Positions 18,932-30,714 of a DNA stretch of 64,000 bases are shown piece by piece (within the stretch, counting starts at the first letter, position 1; every line of letters starts with the position of its first letter). Origin of the DNA: Ascaris suum (taxonomy: Eukaryota; Nematoda; Chromadorea; Rhabditida; Ascarididae); assembly GCA_013433145.1 (NCBI GenBank), contig CM024171.1, forward strand, positions 6,386,065 through 6,450,064, given 5' to 3'. The translations under genes were made by a program, and so were the position numbers. The notes below the pieces were generated by a model. The model saw nothing but the letters and a program-made list of their open reading frames with translations. It ran no database searches and was not told where the DNA came from.

Positions 18932-20236
18932 ATGGTTTTCTTGTCTATTGCTCGTAAAACTGTAAGTGTTTTATTTATTGAATTGATATTATTTGTTCTA
19001 TTAGAAATTAGAGAGTCGTTCAAGTTCACTTAGATTAAACTTTCAAAGTTGGGTTGGGTCGATTTATGAGGTTTCTTTTGATTTTACTTATGTTGATCAA
19101 TTCAATTGAACAAAATTCAGCTGTTTTTTTTCTTTTGCAAGGCAGATGAGTGAAATCCAGTCTAGAACGTAGGTGGTTTAGGGCGGGTTGCCCAACCGCA
19201 ACCGAGACCGGACTTGATCAACATTTATATGGTCATAACTTAAACCCGAATTCAATTTTTGTCACGAGCAAGAACGGATTTCATCCAGATCCATAAATCT
19301 AAGAAATACCTATGCAAACTGCATTTTCGCAGTAATTTAATGAATCTTTCTCATATTTTGTATAGAACGATTTCGTTCTTTCTGGAAGGAAGGAACGTGT
19401 GACAATTCCTGCAAGAAATTTTCCATCAGTATGTCGACCACGGGATATTCGTGACATACAAAGGTTGATTGCTGGGAGATGGTGAAGAGGGGAGAGGAAG
19501 GGGAGGGAGCGATGAGAGAGAGAGCTGCAACGCGTTTATAAAGACAGGATGCAGACATTCGATGAATGAAAGAGAATTAATTTTCAAAAAAGTACGAAAC
19601 TATCATTCACGTTCGACCTTCGCTTTCCCGGAAAGCTTTTTGTGGCAATGCCAGTAGTGAAATGTGGGTATTTTTTGGTTAGGGGAAACCGCTGTGCTTG
19701 AGATGGTCTAATAATTTGGTGAAAAAAGTTCGGCATTATTGTTATACCTCTGCCGGGTATTTTCCGGTGTGACCACGCCGAATGTTCCATTTGTTTAACA
19801 AATGCAAAATTTTCACTCGCTCCCTTTCCTCCTTTCCTATGCCGGCGCAATAGAAGAACTCCGGAAGTGTTGCATTGACCGTCATAATTCACTAGTGGGA
19901 GGTTTTCGAACTTGTGCGCCTTGAAAGTACCATTCATGAAGTATTAGAAGTATCGCTACTCACCTGCCCACTTGAAAAAGTTGGGATCAGTTCGCCTTTT
20001 TTTCCAAAAGACGGAGTTATTAACATCTGCCTGCTGAGAAACCTCAACTCTGAAACCAGAATTCTTGCACTCGAAAACGCAACTGTGTATATTTTGTGAG
20101 TTATTCTATTTCGGTGGTCTCAATTCTTTGGGCAGCACTTGTCATAAGAGGGCCATTCATATCGCTCATGTCTCTTTACTTCTCTTAGAGCACCTTTCCT
20201 AAGCAAGTATGAGGTCATAATCAAGACAAAATCTGC

Positions 20237-20320
<84 letters not shown>

Positions 20321-22041
20321 TTCTGTACTGATAAGCTCACCTTGCCTGATATCATCTTTACCTCTCTTCGATGACGGTCTTTTTTCGCTAACAGATCGAT
20401 ATATTTTATAGGCATCCGACATCCTGAAGTCATTCACGCCTCTCTTTGATAGAGTGCTGGTTGAGCGTTTTGCACCTGAGGTGAAAACCAAAGGCGGAAT
20501 CATGCTGCCAGAGAAATCAGTCGGCAAGGTTCTCGAGGCAACCGTTGTGGCTGCTGGTCCTGGTGCGAGAAGCGATAAGGGCGAAACCATTCCGATGGCT
20601 GTCAAGGTTGCATTTCGCTACTGCTTGTCTCGTAAATCATTGCATTGGTTGAGGAAGTGTGTGATGAACTGTTCTTATGAAAGATCTACACTGGATCAAG
20701 TTGAGCTAGCAACGCAGAGAAGTGGGGCAAGTTCGACAAATAATTGAGCATTCCCTCACTCTTTGATTTTGGATTTGGGGAAGGACGAAGGAGAGAGAGG
20801 GCGGAAGAATTTCATGTGACTGTTTTTAAAGTAGCGGGCGACCTTTTCATTAATTGCTTTTAATTTGTTCATAAAGAGGAGAGCGCATGGCATGAGATTA
20901 TGAGTTGGGCGGAAAGTACCGTTATTTTAATTGTTTTTAGTGGTTAGAATATTTTTCTTTGAATGCTTATGCCTGAATAATGTAGATTTCACCCATATCT
21001 CCACCCTCGTTGTTTAATATTGACATGTTATAACCCTTGGAATGTGAAATTTGTTGATCTTTCCTAGCCACCCGAAAAATTCCATTTCCCAGTCGGATTT
21101 TTTATAAATTTTTTTCCGGTTAGGGCGGTTCAATCCATGACTTGTGATGATGGTATTATCAGAAGTTTATTTGGCAAGGATTCATCTCAGCATACCATAA
21201 AAAAGTTTCAAACTTGTGGAGCTATTGGTTCTATTTTAAAAGTGTCGTTTAGGATGGCTTTAAGTTTTCTATTCATCCATTCGTATCTAAGGTTTTTGAA
21301 TAATGGAGGTGTGGTAACGATATGCAGAATTGGTTGTTTTCTCATCACAATGATTTTCTGGACGACAGAAACTTGATTTGAGTTATTTTTTTAAATTAAT
21401 CAACAGGTAAATAAGTTTACCTAAGATATCGCTAAGGATATGTAACGAGTGAGAGTTGTTCTTGTCAATATTCTATAATTAACGTCGATAGTTGGCTTAG
21501 ATTGATGCATTTATACAGCTGGGACAGGCATTTGCTTTTGGTTAATAGACTGGGTGCCCCACATTTAAGCAGTCATTAATTGGTTTCAAAGATAAACGTT
21601 TAGTGTTTATGAATGATATGTGTCCAGTTTGGTTTTAGTAAAGATCACTGTCGTCATCGACGTTTGGTTTTTTTTTTCCTGTTGACGACATTTACCTCTT
21701 GGATCGGTGAGGTCAGCAAGCCGACATAACTTGTCTTTTATAAAAAGTGTTCCCATTTGCATTTTCTAACTATTTGGTCCCTTTTATGATTTTTTTTTTC
21801 ATGCCATTCATCTGTATAGTTTACCTATTCGTCGTGCTTCGTTCTGGTTTACTGGCCATGTGGAGTACGAACGATATTATTTGATTAGATGCTGTTGGCG
21901 ATATCTGTTAATAACCGAGTGCACTCTAAGGTTGGCGATCGCGTGCTGCTTCCTGAATATGGAGGGACAAAGGTGGTGGTCGAGGAGAAGGAGTACTATA
22001 TCTTCCGGGAAGCCGACATTATGGGCAAGTGGACGAACTGA
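18932..22041 (+). CDS. hsp-10: Mitochondrial co-chaperonin HSP10 (GroES family), 3 exons
   Basis: HSP10 forms the heptameric lid on HSP60 and drives substrate encapsulation in the mitochondrial matrix. Exons are 18932-18961 (10 codons), 20412-20606 (65 codons) and 21931-22041 (36 codons plus TGA), all in phase 0, giving 111 residues. [13 protein letters not shown] (residues 18-30) is the chaperonin-10 signature, [15 protein letters not shown] (36-50) is the mobile loop that contacts HSP60, and [10 protein letters not shown] is the conserved core. The short first exon ([10 protein letters not shown]) carries the basic N-terminus. The last acceptor is the weaker CTCTAAG, but the protein match is continuous across it. 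Introns are about 1.45 and 1.32 kb, long for so small a gene; intron 1 contains a (TA)n run. It is divergent from hsp-60 and intact. I recall a homologous neighbouring pair in C. elegans. Confidence 0.95.
20243..20314. repeat. (TA)n microsatellite in hsp-10 intron 1
   Basis: About 35 uninterrupted TA dinucleotides roughly 100 bp upstream of the exon 2 acceptor of hsp-10. It produces a spurious Tyr-Ile open frame on the minus strand. Confidence 0.95.
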
Positions 22042-24309
22042 TGAGGAGGAAGCGTTGCTCAAGGAAGTCTTTTTGTTGCTGCTTATATGCGAGTGTCAGC
22101 CTCCACCCTGTCACTTATTGTTTTGTTTCATCCATAATAGTCTTTATTATGGATGAGATTTAGATTTTATCGTTGACCTTTATCTGTCTGCACTTTCGAT
22201 TTGTCTGTTGAATGTTCTGGAGGGTGGGGGAGGGGGAGAGGAGGATTTACTGAAGGGAGAAGAGAGCGTCATCAAAGTGAAAGCTGTGATTAGACACTGT
22301 TGTTTTTTCGGTACTATGTGTTGATTTATGGTTCTATTTTAACAGCGGTAATTGTTCGTGTTGGTTGGGTAGATCGCCTCGCGTATTTTCTACAGGTTCA
22401 GGATTGATAGAAGCATCACAGTGCAAGGTGAAGGTTTGTTATAGAAAACACATCGTTGTTTTTCGTATTTCTGAGATGGGTTTCATTGTTCCCGTCCTAG
22501 GTGTAGTATACGTTAACGTGGTCGGCGGGTGTATTTGTGGGTAACGTTCTTGATGTTACTTGCATGCACATATCATCAAAACGCTGGGTAGTTTTTGGTG
22601 GTAAAGGAGGGTTGGGGCTGATTTGTTGGTCATTGGAAGAAAGCATGGGGCGAGATATTAGCTATTTGGTTAGTGTGGTCTATGCAGCGCGGTCACTGTT
22701 TATTCTGTTAGTATGATGTGTTGTAGTTGGCGAATAGTGTAAATGAATTGTTCGTTGTTGGGAGTTGACGCATTATGGATCATCATTTTACAGTTGTTCT
22801 TTCATAATAAATCCCTCATTAATTTTAGAGCGCAAGTACATGATCAGCTAATAATTTAGTGAAAGAGTTGTCATTTGCGAGTGGTGTCACAGGAAGTACG
22901 GGTTTTGGAAGGAGAGAGGAGAGCTGGAGTTGGAAAAGGATGGAATGATGCAACATTACAAAAGCAACGTCGAGTTTGTACCATATAGGCAAGCAGGTAA
23001 TATAACCGAGCCAAGGAACGAAGAGACTGCAAGGGTTTCAAAGCCTGTGGGGCATGAAGATATGACAACCCGGTGAATAGGTAGTTACAGCGAAGGTAGT
23101 TTTTATTGAAGAGTAGGTGGGCTTGCGATGAGAAGTAAGGCATCAACAATCATAACTTTAAAATCATATCGCTCGCACCGAATTTCAAAATATGTACGTT
23201 GTCCCATGATGAGAAGTCTCAAGTTTTAAGGATTTCATTGGCAAAGATTTTATTGAAAATACCGTATTGAGGCATTATTAGTAAAATTACCAATTGCAAG
23301 TATTGAGTTGTTGCGTTAAAAAGGGAGTCAGTTTTTTCTTTCAACTCTTCTAGTAAATTTGTTCCGAATTTACTTGTCTTAAGAAATTTAGACATTTATA
23401 AAGGAAGTATTTATGCTATAGACAGAGGTAGGAAAATGACAAAGGAAAGGAGCGCTTCGAAAAAAAATGACATAAAGCACTAGATTTTTCGAAGCAAATT
23501 GCCATGTTGGATCAAGTTACTCGATAGTTCGGCAAAATTCATTGAAGAACACCTTCAATCAACACCTTTATCTGAACTAATTTTTGATCTTGTAATTGAA
23601 ATGACTGGATCACATCGGAGCAAAGATGTTCACAAATGAATTTTATTATAGAGTGCACTTTAGTGGCGCATATTCCAACTTGGTGACGATGACGATTAAA
23701 AATTTTTTAATTTTTTAAACAAATGAACACACAAAAATTATCAAAAATACTTAGGTACGTGCAAAAAAAAAAAAAAAAAAAAAACAAAAAAAGACGTCTA
23801 AAGCAATAGAGCACGTGAAGGAATTTGCATATTCAGTGTTTCTTATACATATCAAATGAGCAATGTCGAATAACGGCAGATCTCCCTATTGAACTTCGAG
23901 TTTGCTAAGTTTTATCTCAAATGAGGCAACGCGTACAGCGCATACAGCTTTAGATAAAAGGAAATTTCAAATTTCGAAATTGTATTAGTAAAAGAATTGT
24001 GCAGGTTTTTATGCAATCTCATTTCCATAATTTATATATGTTTTTTTGCATGAAAGTAAAAAATATTTCGGTCGATCACTATGGAAAAAGCCGAATATTA
24101 TCTTGTACAACATACAGATGATCAAATTTTATTCGATGCAGTTCAAGTGAATCAAAGCGCATTGTTGAAAGTCTTTCCAATATAGTTTTTTTGAGGAGGT
24201 TTACATAGTTTAGACGTAATTAGTACTAAAATCCACTGGGCCTTTTCGATTTTTGTAAATCTCACGTCAGATGTTGCGATGTCAGACCTTAGTTGCATAT
24301 TCAAGATGG
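22042..24309. other. Spacer downstream of hsp-10
   Basis: Must include the hsp-10 3' UTR; no exon recognised. A G-rich stretch follows at 22219-22250, and a run of 22 A at 23763-23784 is the other notable simple sequence. Open frames here are short and match no family I know. Confidence 0.5.
23763..23784. repeat. Poly-A run
   Basis: Twenty-two consecutive A followed by C and a further short A run. It could be the tail of an old retroposed sequence on the plus strand, but no source element is recognisable upstream. Confidence 0.7.
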
Positions 24310-25025
24310 ACCCTAGTGTAGTTTACTATGTCTGTCTTTACTCTGACATTTTTGAGATTCTAAGGCTTGCAGAAGGAGATGAGACTTGGAACAAGTATTT
24401 CTCATAGTCATATTAACTTGCTTATCGAATATGAGTTTCGAATCAATCAGGACTTCTAGGTCTCTAAAGCAACCGGGAACGGTAGGTGCAGTTCGTCGAT
24501 ATAATATAATTGGGTATCTAATCTGGAGGTGAAAATATATGAACAGCAGAACATTTCGCAACAGAGATGCTAAGACCCGGTTGTTGAAACGGCTGAGAAA
24601 TCGAATTCAAAGCGACCTGAAGTGACTGACAGTGGTCACATTTGCTGGACACAGAGTGAGTACTGTAGAGTTTAATGCCGTCGGTGCAAAGATGAACAGA
24701 AGTATTGTTCGGTACACATTCACACAAGTTGTTTATATACATCGAGAATACAAATGAGCCAAGAACACTTCCATGAGAAATACCCATACAGCACGTCGAA
24801 TTCGTCGGAAGGTGCCGTATTTACCGGGTCTCTACAAATTTTCTTCCAACTAGAAAGACTCCAATCAATCGAATGCGTCTCCCGGGAATGCTATAAGAGT
24901 GAATTTTCGTTAATCGGAACGAAGCAGGTATAGAAAATCAAAAAATTTTGCGAAATTAATATAAACATAATCGGTTGCTACGTTGTTTCTTGTGAACATC
25001 TGCATAGACTTGAGTAAATGAGACT
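24310..25025 (-). mobile_element. Non-LTR retrotransposon (LINE) reverse transcriptase remnant
   Basis: The minus strand translates, with stops and frame changes, to successive reverse transcriptase blocks. Motif A region: TDYVYINFAKFFDF (about 24930-24990). Motif B: GISHGSVLGSFVFSMYINNL (24728-24787). Motif C: LCTDGIKLYSTHS. Then GLSISVAKC and the downstream RDLEVLIDSKLIFDKQVN. The catalytic residues are lost: the motif A Asp is Asn and the A/FADD motif is CTDG. In-frame stops follow motif A and precede motif B. No ORF1, endonuclease domain or target-site duplication was found. Placement within LINEs (CR1, L2 or Jockey-like) is uncertain. It is an inactive fossil fragment. Confidence 0.85.
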
Positions 25026-25423
25026 GTCATCGAGAAAATAGAAAACAATTGTTTCCTAGAGAAAGCTTTCAAAACGTGACAAGAAACTTATCTTAACGTC
25101 ATCGACCTGTAATTTCCCGTGATATCGCAAAAACTTTTTAATAAATTGAGATAATCAGTGAAGTTTCCCATAAATCTGAAATGATGATAGCGTTGAATCG
25201 TTCTTGCAATAACACTGCTTCTACAGCGGATGCAATGAAGAGTGAGGTTCTTTTCGGAATGAAATGTGAAATTCCATCGGACAATTTCACTTTTAAAGGG
25301 AACAACTTTTCCCATCTTGATATCTAGCATATCTATCTAATTGCAAATTGCCATATCTTAAGCAATCCCACTTATGACCATAACGTGCCTCGACCCATTT
25401 CCATTCGAAAATTATGAGCATTG

Positions 25424-25994
25424 ATGATCACAACAATTTCGAGAACGCAGTGTATTAGGTGCGATAGTAAATGCTCCGGTCGATCGCTCTCTGACACCGA
25501 AGATCAGAGTCGCCGTTACCCAGCGACCATTGCTGACGTCTGTTGCCCGTCCGGTGCCACGAGGAGGAGGCAGATGGATTTTACACACACCAAGAACGCA
25601 ATGGGCACTTATTTTTTTATAGTGTTAATAGTTGCGATTGACGATTAGCTCCCATCGACAATAGGCAGCAGCCGAAATTCTTCGCCACTGTGTTCCATTG
25701 CATCTTGGTAGCCGCTGGTGCCTTCTGGCTGGCTGTAAGCTTTCTGAAGCGATTCTGGCATCAAGCGGAAGATCTTTTAATGGGTGAGCAGCAGCTATGC
25801 TTTTTCACTCGTCAGCACTTGCTTGGTTTTGCCCCGTAAAGATGATTCAAAAGAAATCCTTTGTTCTATTACATTACCTCCCTCCCTTATCAAAACAGGC
25901 GTCAGACAACAGCTACGCAGCAATTGCCGCAGTTGGCAAGCATCGTCATCAAAACCCCATCGTAGAAAGTGTTTCATTGAAATCAACAAATTAA
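25424..25994 (+). CDS. Possible small single-pass membrane protein gene
   Basis: Three open segments join in phase with good splice sites. A first exon of uncertain start (perhaps 25424 to about 25554) ends SRRYPATIADVCCPS at CCGTCCG/GTGCCA. The second is 25649-25734, with donor GCT/GTAAGC. The third is 25899-25994, with acceptor TCAAAACAG, ending VESVSLKSTN and TAA. The joined product has a hydrophobic segment (FFATVFHCILVAAGAFWLAA) followed by a short polar tail, so a tail-anchored or small single-pass membrane protein is plausible. I do not recognise the family. Exons 2 and 3 are better supported than exon 1. Confidence 0.35.
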
Positions 25995-27083
25995 TTCAGT
26001 GCATGAATTCAAACTAATTGAAATATTTGGGAACACTCTATTCTATGCATTTCAGTAATTATGAATAATATTTCACAGATTCCAGCAAACACGTTACCGA
26101 TGATCGTTATGAGACTGTACTCGTTTTGAAATTTGACGTTGATTTGTTTGAGCAGTAAAAATTCCAGTCTTTTTTGTGTTTTTAAATCATGACTGGGAAT
26201 AATATCCTTCGAATGACCTTTCCCTTCTCTGATGAATTCATACTCAGAACTTTTGCAAGCAGGAAATAGCTTCGCTTCCTCCTCAATAACTCTCTTCCCT
26301 TGTAAGGGGCATGTAAGGGAGATCAGCAAATGCAGATCAACTGACTTCTTATAAAGCAGGGAAAAAGGCGACCGCGCGACGGATCAAATCGTCCACCAAT
26401 GCTTTGATGATCTTAGGGTAGAACAAAATCCCTATAAATGCCTTAAGGCAGAATTGGGGTGTATAAAAGGGGAGCGCTATTGCTTGTGAATGCATTGTGA
26501 CTGTTGTACATCAGTCGTCGTCGTTTGCAGAGGTATGCTGCAGGCACGTCCGAGTGGAAGCGGCGTGCAAAGGGTGTTTGGGCGTCGTCGTTGGGTCGTG
26601 CGAGCGGAAGGCATGACAGATGGTGCCGAGGCCCGGTTGGGGCTAGCGTCCGTTATCTAATCTGCTCCCGATCCCGTCTCCTTTTTTTGTTGCGTTTGTT
26701 GCTTGTGCAACGTTGTTTTAAGTGTTTTAAAAAAACTCCTTTTGATTGTGCCGGCTCCACATAGCACCTGAGTAGCTTCAAGTGAAACCAACCAAAACCC
26801 TTACATGAAGCTACTTGTCCTAACATGCGGCAAATATCGGTTATGTCCCCGTTAGTTTTATTTTCTACGGAAATGGGCTTATGGTGTGTTAGTAAAGTGA
26901 TCGGCGAATGTTCCAGAAGAATTGTCTCTTCTTCCATAGGCCGTCTGCATTCCTGTCCTGTGCCCTGCTCCTATTGCTCGTTCTGAAAATATGTCTCTCG
27001 GACATTCGATCTAGTAAGTGATGATCTGAATATCCCCATGGGAGCTTTCCTAGGTATGCTACTACGGTGAGAATAGTTACCTG

Positions 27084-27295
27084 CTATGTGCGATCTTCTT
27101 CTTGATCGACTTCCCGCACTGCACGGCTGTCATGATCGTCTATACCATCTGCCGTTGAGAACAGCAATGGAGAACACTGTTTAGCCCGAGCTAGCTGTCC
27201 TTCTAGCTGATGTATTTTTTTCTGCAGGCCTTCTCCATCGGCTTGCATCAATATTACTGTCTGCTGCAATTCTGCGTTCTTCTCAAGAGGTTGCG
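27084..27295 (-). CDS. Terminal exon of a coiled-coil protein (partial gene)
   Basis: A minus-strand exon begins at a strong acceptor (GTTTTTTCTATAG at 27296) and is open for 70 codons to TAG at 27084-27086. It starts QPLEKNAELQQTVILMQADG and continues EGLQKKIHQLEGQLARAK; heptad-spaced Leu/Ile residues indicate a coiled coil. It then changes to an acidic tail (DGIDDHDSRAVREVDQEEDR). The exon starts with two bases of a split codon, so at least one upstream exon must lie beyond 27.3 kb, but none could be fixed. The family is not recognised. Confidence 0.4.
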
Positions 27296-30200
27296 CTATA
27301 GAAAAAACAGCGCGAACTGAAACACTTCATCCACCCAACTTTCGTATTGCAGGTTCTGCAACAAGCGTACTTGGAGACTCATTGAGAATCTTATAAGGAC
27401 CACATCTTTACACCACCCACCTCTGAGTTCTTAAGGTTACCTGGACTTGCGATCCCTCAGCCAAAAAAAAAACTCTTCAACGCAGAGTTTTTCTTCGCAA
27501 GCCGAGCTCTACAGCTAACAGCATTATCGAACAAAATTAAGCATGTTAACGCGCTTCTGACGGCAAAATCAAAGATCTCTCCCCAAAATCCGAAAAAAAT
27601 AAGCATTAGTCACCGCTGATTTATTTACCGGATATTTCCAATAAATATGGAAGTAAATATTTCAGCTCAATAAATATTTCTTTCCATTTAGTTCAACTGT
27701 CGTTTCATAAAATACCTGTCAGATAAGTCGAAAACTTTTTCGAAACTTATTTGGATAAAAACCAGTGACGTTAGCGATTTGGATCAATTTCTCAAAATTA
27801 TGCAAATAATATGCCAAAAATAAAACTTAATCGAATAAAAAAGCAGATTTATTTGAAAACTGCAACACCAGGCCGCCTTCTTTAACGCATAAGCCTTTAG
27901 GAATCAAATCAAAAGATCAAGAAAGGTGGAGAACTAAACAAATAAACGAATAATAACAGCTGAAATGTCTCTATTGTTAAATTAAGGCTACCGGAGAAGA
28001 ATGTGCGAAAGCAAGAAAAACAGGTCACAAAGCTTAATCATTCAGGATATCGAGAAGTTATTAACCATTAAAGTATGAAATATTCATGAATCAAGCAAGC
28101 GCATTATGTCGTAAACGAATATATATGCGTCAAGAACATGAAGCCTATCTGATTCAGCATTTGAGCACTTGAATAACAAATATACCTCATCCATCACAGT
28201 GTTACTCTGAAAAAATCCTTCAGAACAAAGGACTTCACTCCAAGTATGATAAACACATTACTGCTAAAGCGCTGCAGCACGCGATTACAGGACGGAAAAA
28301 TGGTTAATTCACTCCTTTAGATGCGGATTTGATTCGATCGAGCAAACACTGCCGGATATGATTGCTTAAAAATGCGTGCAGACTGCGACCCTATTTGCAT
28401 TCGTATTCGCACCATTATCGTTTGCCTCCAACTTCAATGCTTCATACTTTGTTCAAACGTAACAATGCACGCTGTTCGCAACAACTCATAGTATTACTTT
28501 ACTGCTTTAAAGATTGAAAGAGGATAAAACGAGGACCTTTTTGAATTACTTCAAGTATTCCAGTATGAAAAAAAAGTAAAATAATTCCCCTCCGTCCACC
28601 AACATTGTTAGTAATTTCTGTCCTCTTTTTGGGTTAAAAACAGTTTGAAAGGAGGGAAAACAAAGAATGCACTATTTTTCGTGAAATCAGATGCTAACTA
28701 CATTGCGTATAAAAAAAAACAGCTCCAGTCACACCTCAAAGAATGAAGAGGCAAAGAAAAAATATGACAACGAAACAAAAGGATATAAGCACAACTGAAA
28801 AAGTAACAGTACTATAACGAAAATTTACACTTCCATATTTTTATGAAATTTCGTTTGTTTTCGCGCAAATGAGGGGACAGTTCATCAAAGGAAATCATCT
28901 TTGGCACCATATATTCCCCTAGCTGAGTTCTGCTTTCATCAAGAAGCGTATTTACAGAATTACATTTGAGGCAAAAATAAATAAGACACCCAGCGTTGAA
29001 CCTTGTATCCGAAAATACTAGAAATAAAAGGTGTGAAAAGCTCGATAATATGGCCAGGCGAACGAGCAAAAAAACCTACTAAACAAATGAAGCAACAAAA
29101 AAAATTACATTGTGATGCGGCCACATTCAATAGCATTGAAACTTGACTTCACAAAAAATGTTCCATTATCAGCTCACAAAAAAGAATAAACATGCTCAAA
29201 ATTTATGAAACTTTTCAAAGGCAATTTGAAAATGGCCAAACCGCTCCTTCCTTCTTATCCCGTCCCCACCTTCTATAATGAAAAAAATTCTTTCACGAGG
29301 CTCCTCGAGATTTCGAGTAATTAATTCTTATAAGTGGAAGGATTTCTTAAATTTTAAAGGCTATATTACTGTTTGATACAGTAAGTACAGCGCCACAGAA
29401 CATTTTTCATGAAGAGCGAAACAAGTTACGTCCAGTCGAAGAAAGTAAAATCCGACATGTGAGCCGTTACAACAACCATTTTTAACCAGATCATCCACGC
29501 TGGAAAGCTGCCTGGAAAAAGAATATATCGACTATCATCATCAACGTCAATAACTGCCTAATTTCTTTTCTACTTTGCCGAATACGCCCTTAATATTTAG
29601 GTTAAATGTGATGAGCTGTGATCGCATTCAACCTACATCAGTAAATTTCAGTTTGTTTTTGAAAAGATGGAAAACTTAATTAACAACTGTAAAAGCTGGA
29701 CACCAACTCACTAGTAGACAAATCGAAAAAACAATTCAGTTAATGATGAGCGCATAAGATAAGCATTAAACAATGGCTGTTGCTGAGCATAGCCTAGAGA
29801 AGGTGGCACTCACACCAAATAATAAAGATCCGAATAGGAAAACAGAATGCTAATAATGAGTGGACATAGCTATCGCACCATCTTTGAAGCGGACTAGGAC
29901 CTTTCATCTTCATAAATCTCAAGTGGAATAAGCTGCAAGAATTTCATCCACTGTCGATGAACTTCTACTCAAAACAATATGACGCTTAATTTTCCAGCAA
30001 ACGATGAAATATGACATCGAGAGTCTCTAAGATCCAGTTGATCTCGCAGTCAGTGGTTTTCGTTCAAATGTATCGACCATGATCATGGCTTACGCTTAGA
30101 CCAAACCTGTTAGACGTACGTAATTGGTTTATAAGTCCTACATACTTCTCACTACATTCCGCCTGAGCGTATGACGTCTACCTCTGCCAATTATACACAA

Positions 30201-30706
30201 CAACGGAAAACAGCCACAGCCCATCATCTTCAGAAATTATGCATACATTCTGCCGTGAGAAGTGAAACTTTCTCAAAGATTGAGAGTACTAGAATGGGAA
30301 AGGGAAGAGTGGGAGGAAGGAAAAGGCGAACTAGGATAGGAAGACGGAAAGGCCGGAAGGAGGAAAATGCAGCGAACCCAATCGTCGGCCGACTTCTCCT
30401 CTCAGTTTCTACTTTTCATTTGGAAGTGCCAATTAAACTCCTCAGCTGAAATTACCTTTAACAGGAGAAATATCGGAGAAAACAGCTCAATGTTAGAGGA
30501 CTAAAGCAAGTAGTACTCCCTTGAAAATCGAATGCTCCCGCAAAGAGGATTCCGAAATGAACAAAAGGTCGGCCGTTAGTGGTTTAACCAAATTTCTTCC
30601 AAGGAGACCGAGGATGAATGAAGTGAGATGTCGACATGAAGCTGCATAAAGAAAGTTACAGAGGGAAGCGAGTGAAAGCGTGCATAAGCAACAGCTAAAG
30701 CTAAAG
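27296..30706. other. Spacer with unassigned minus-strand exon candidate
   Basis: No gene can be supported. One segment is worth noting: on the minus strand, after an acceptor (TTTTTATTTCTAG) near 29020, about 70 codons are open to 28812 and include EYMVPKMISFDELSPHLREN and a CLIYFCLKC cysteine pair. It might be an exon of the coiled-coil gene whose end is at 27084. A Lys/Arg-rich plus-strand open frame (30171-30449) looks like translated purine-rich DNA. Confidence 0.3.
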
Positions 30707-30714
30707 CTAAAGGG
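30690..30714. repeat. Short AGCTAA tandem repeat
   Basis: AGCTAA is repeated about three and a half times and overlaps the stop codon of the minus-strand DCAF4-like gene. Confidence 0.7.

Noticed and set aside
20120..20605. 161-codon minus-strand open frame with a long Tyr-Ile run
   Set aside because: It is the reverse of hsp-10 exon 2 joined through the (TA)n repeat.
30171..30449. 92-codon Lys/Arg-rich plus-strand frame resembling a nuclear basic protein
   Set aside because: The composition follows purine-rich DNA; no splice sites or family motif support it.
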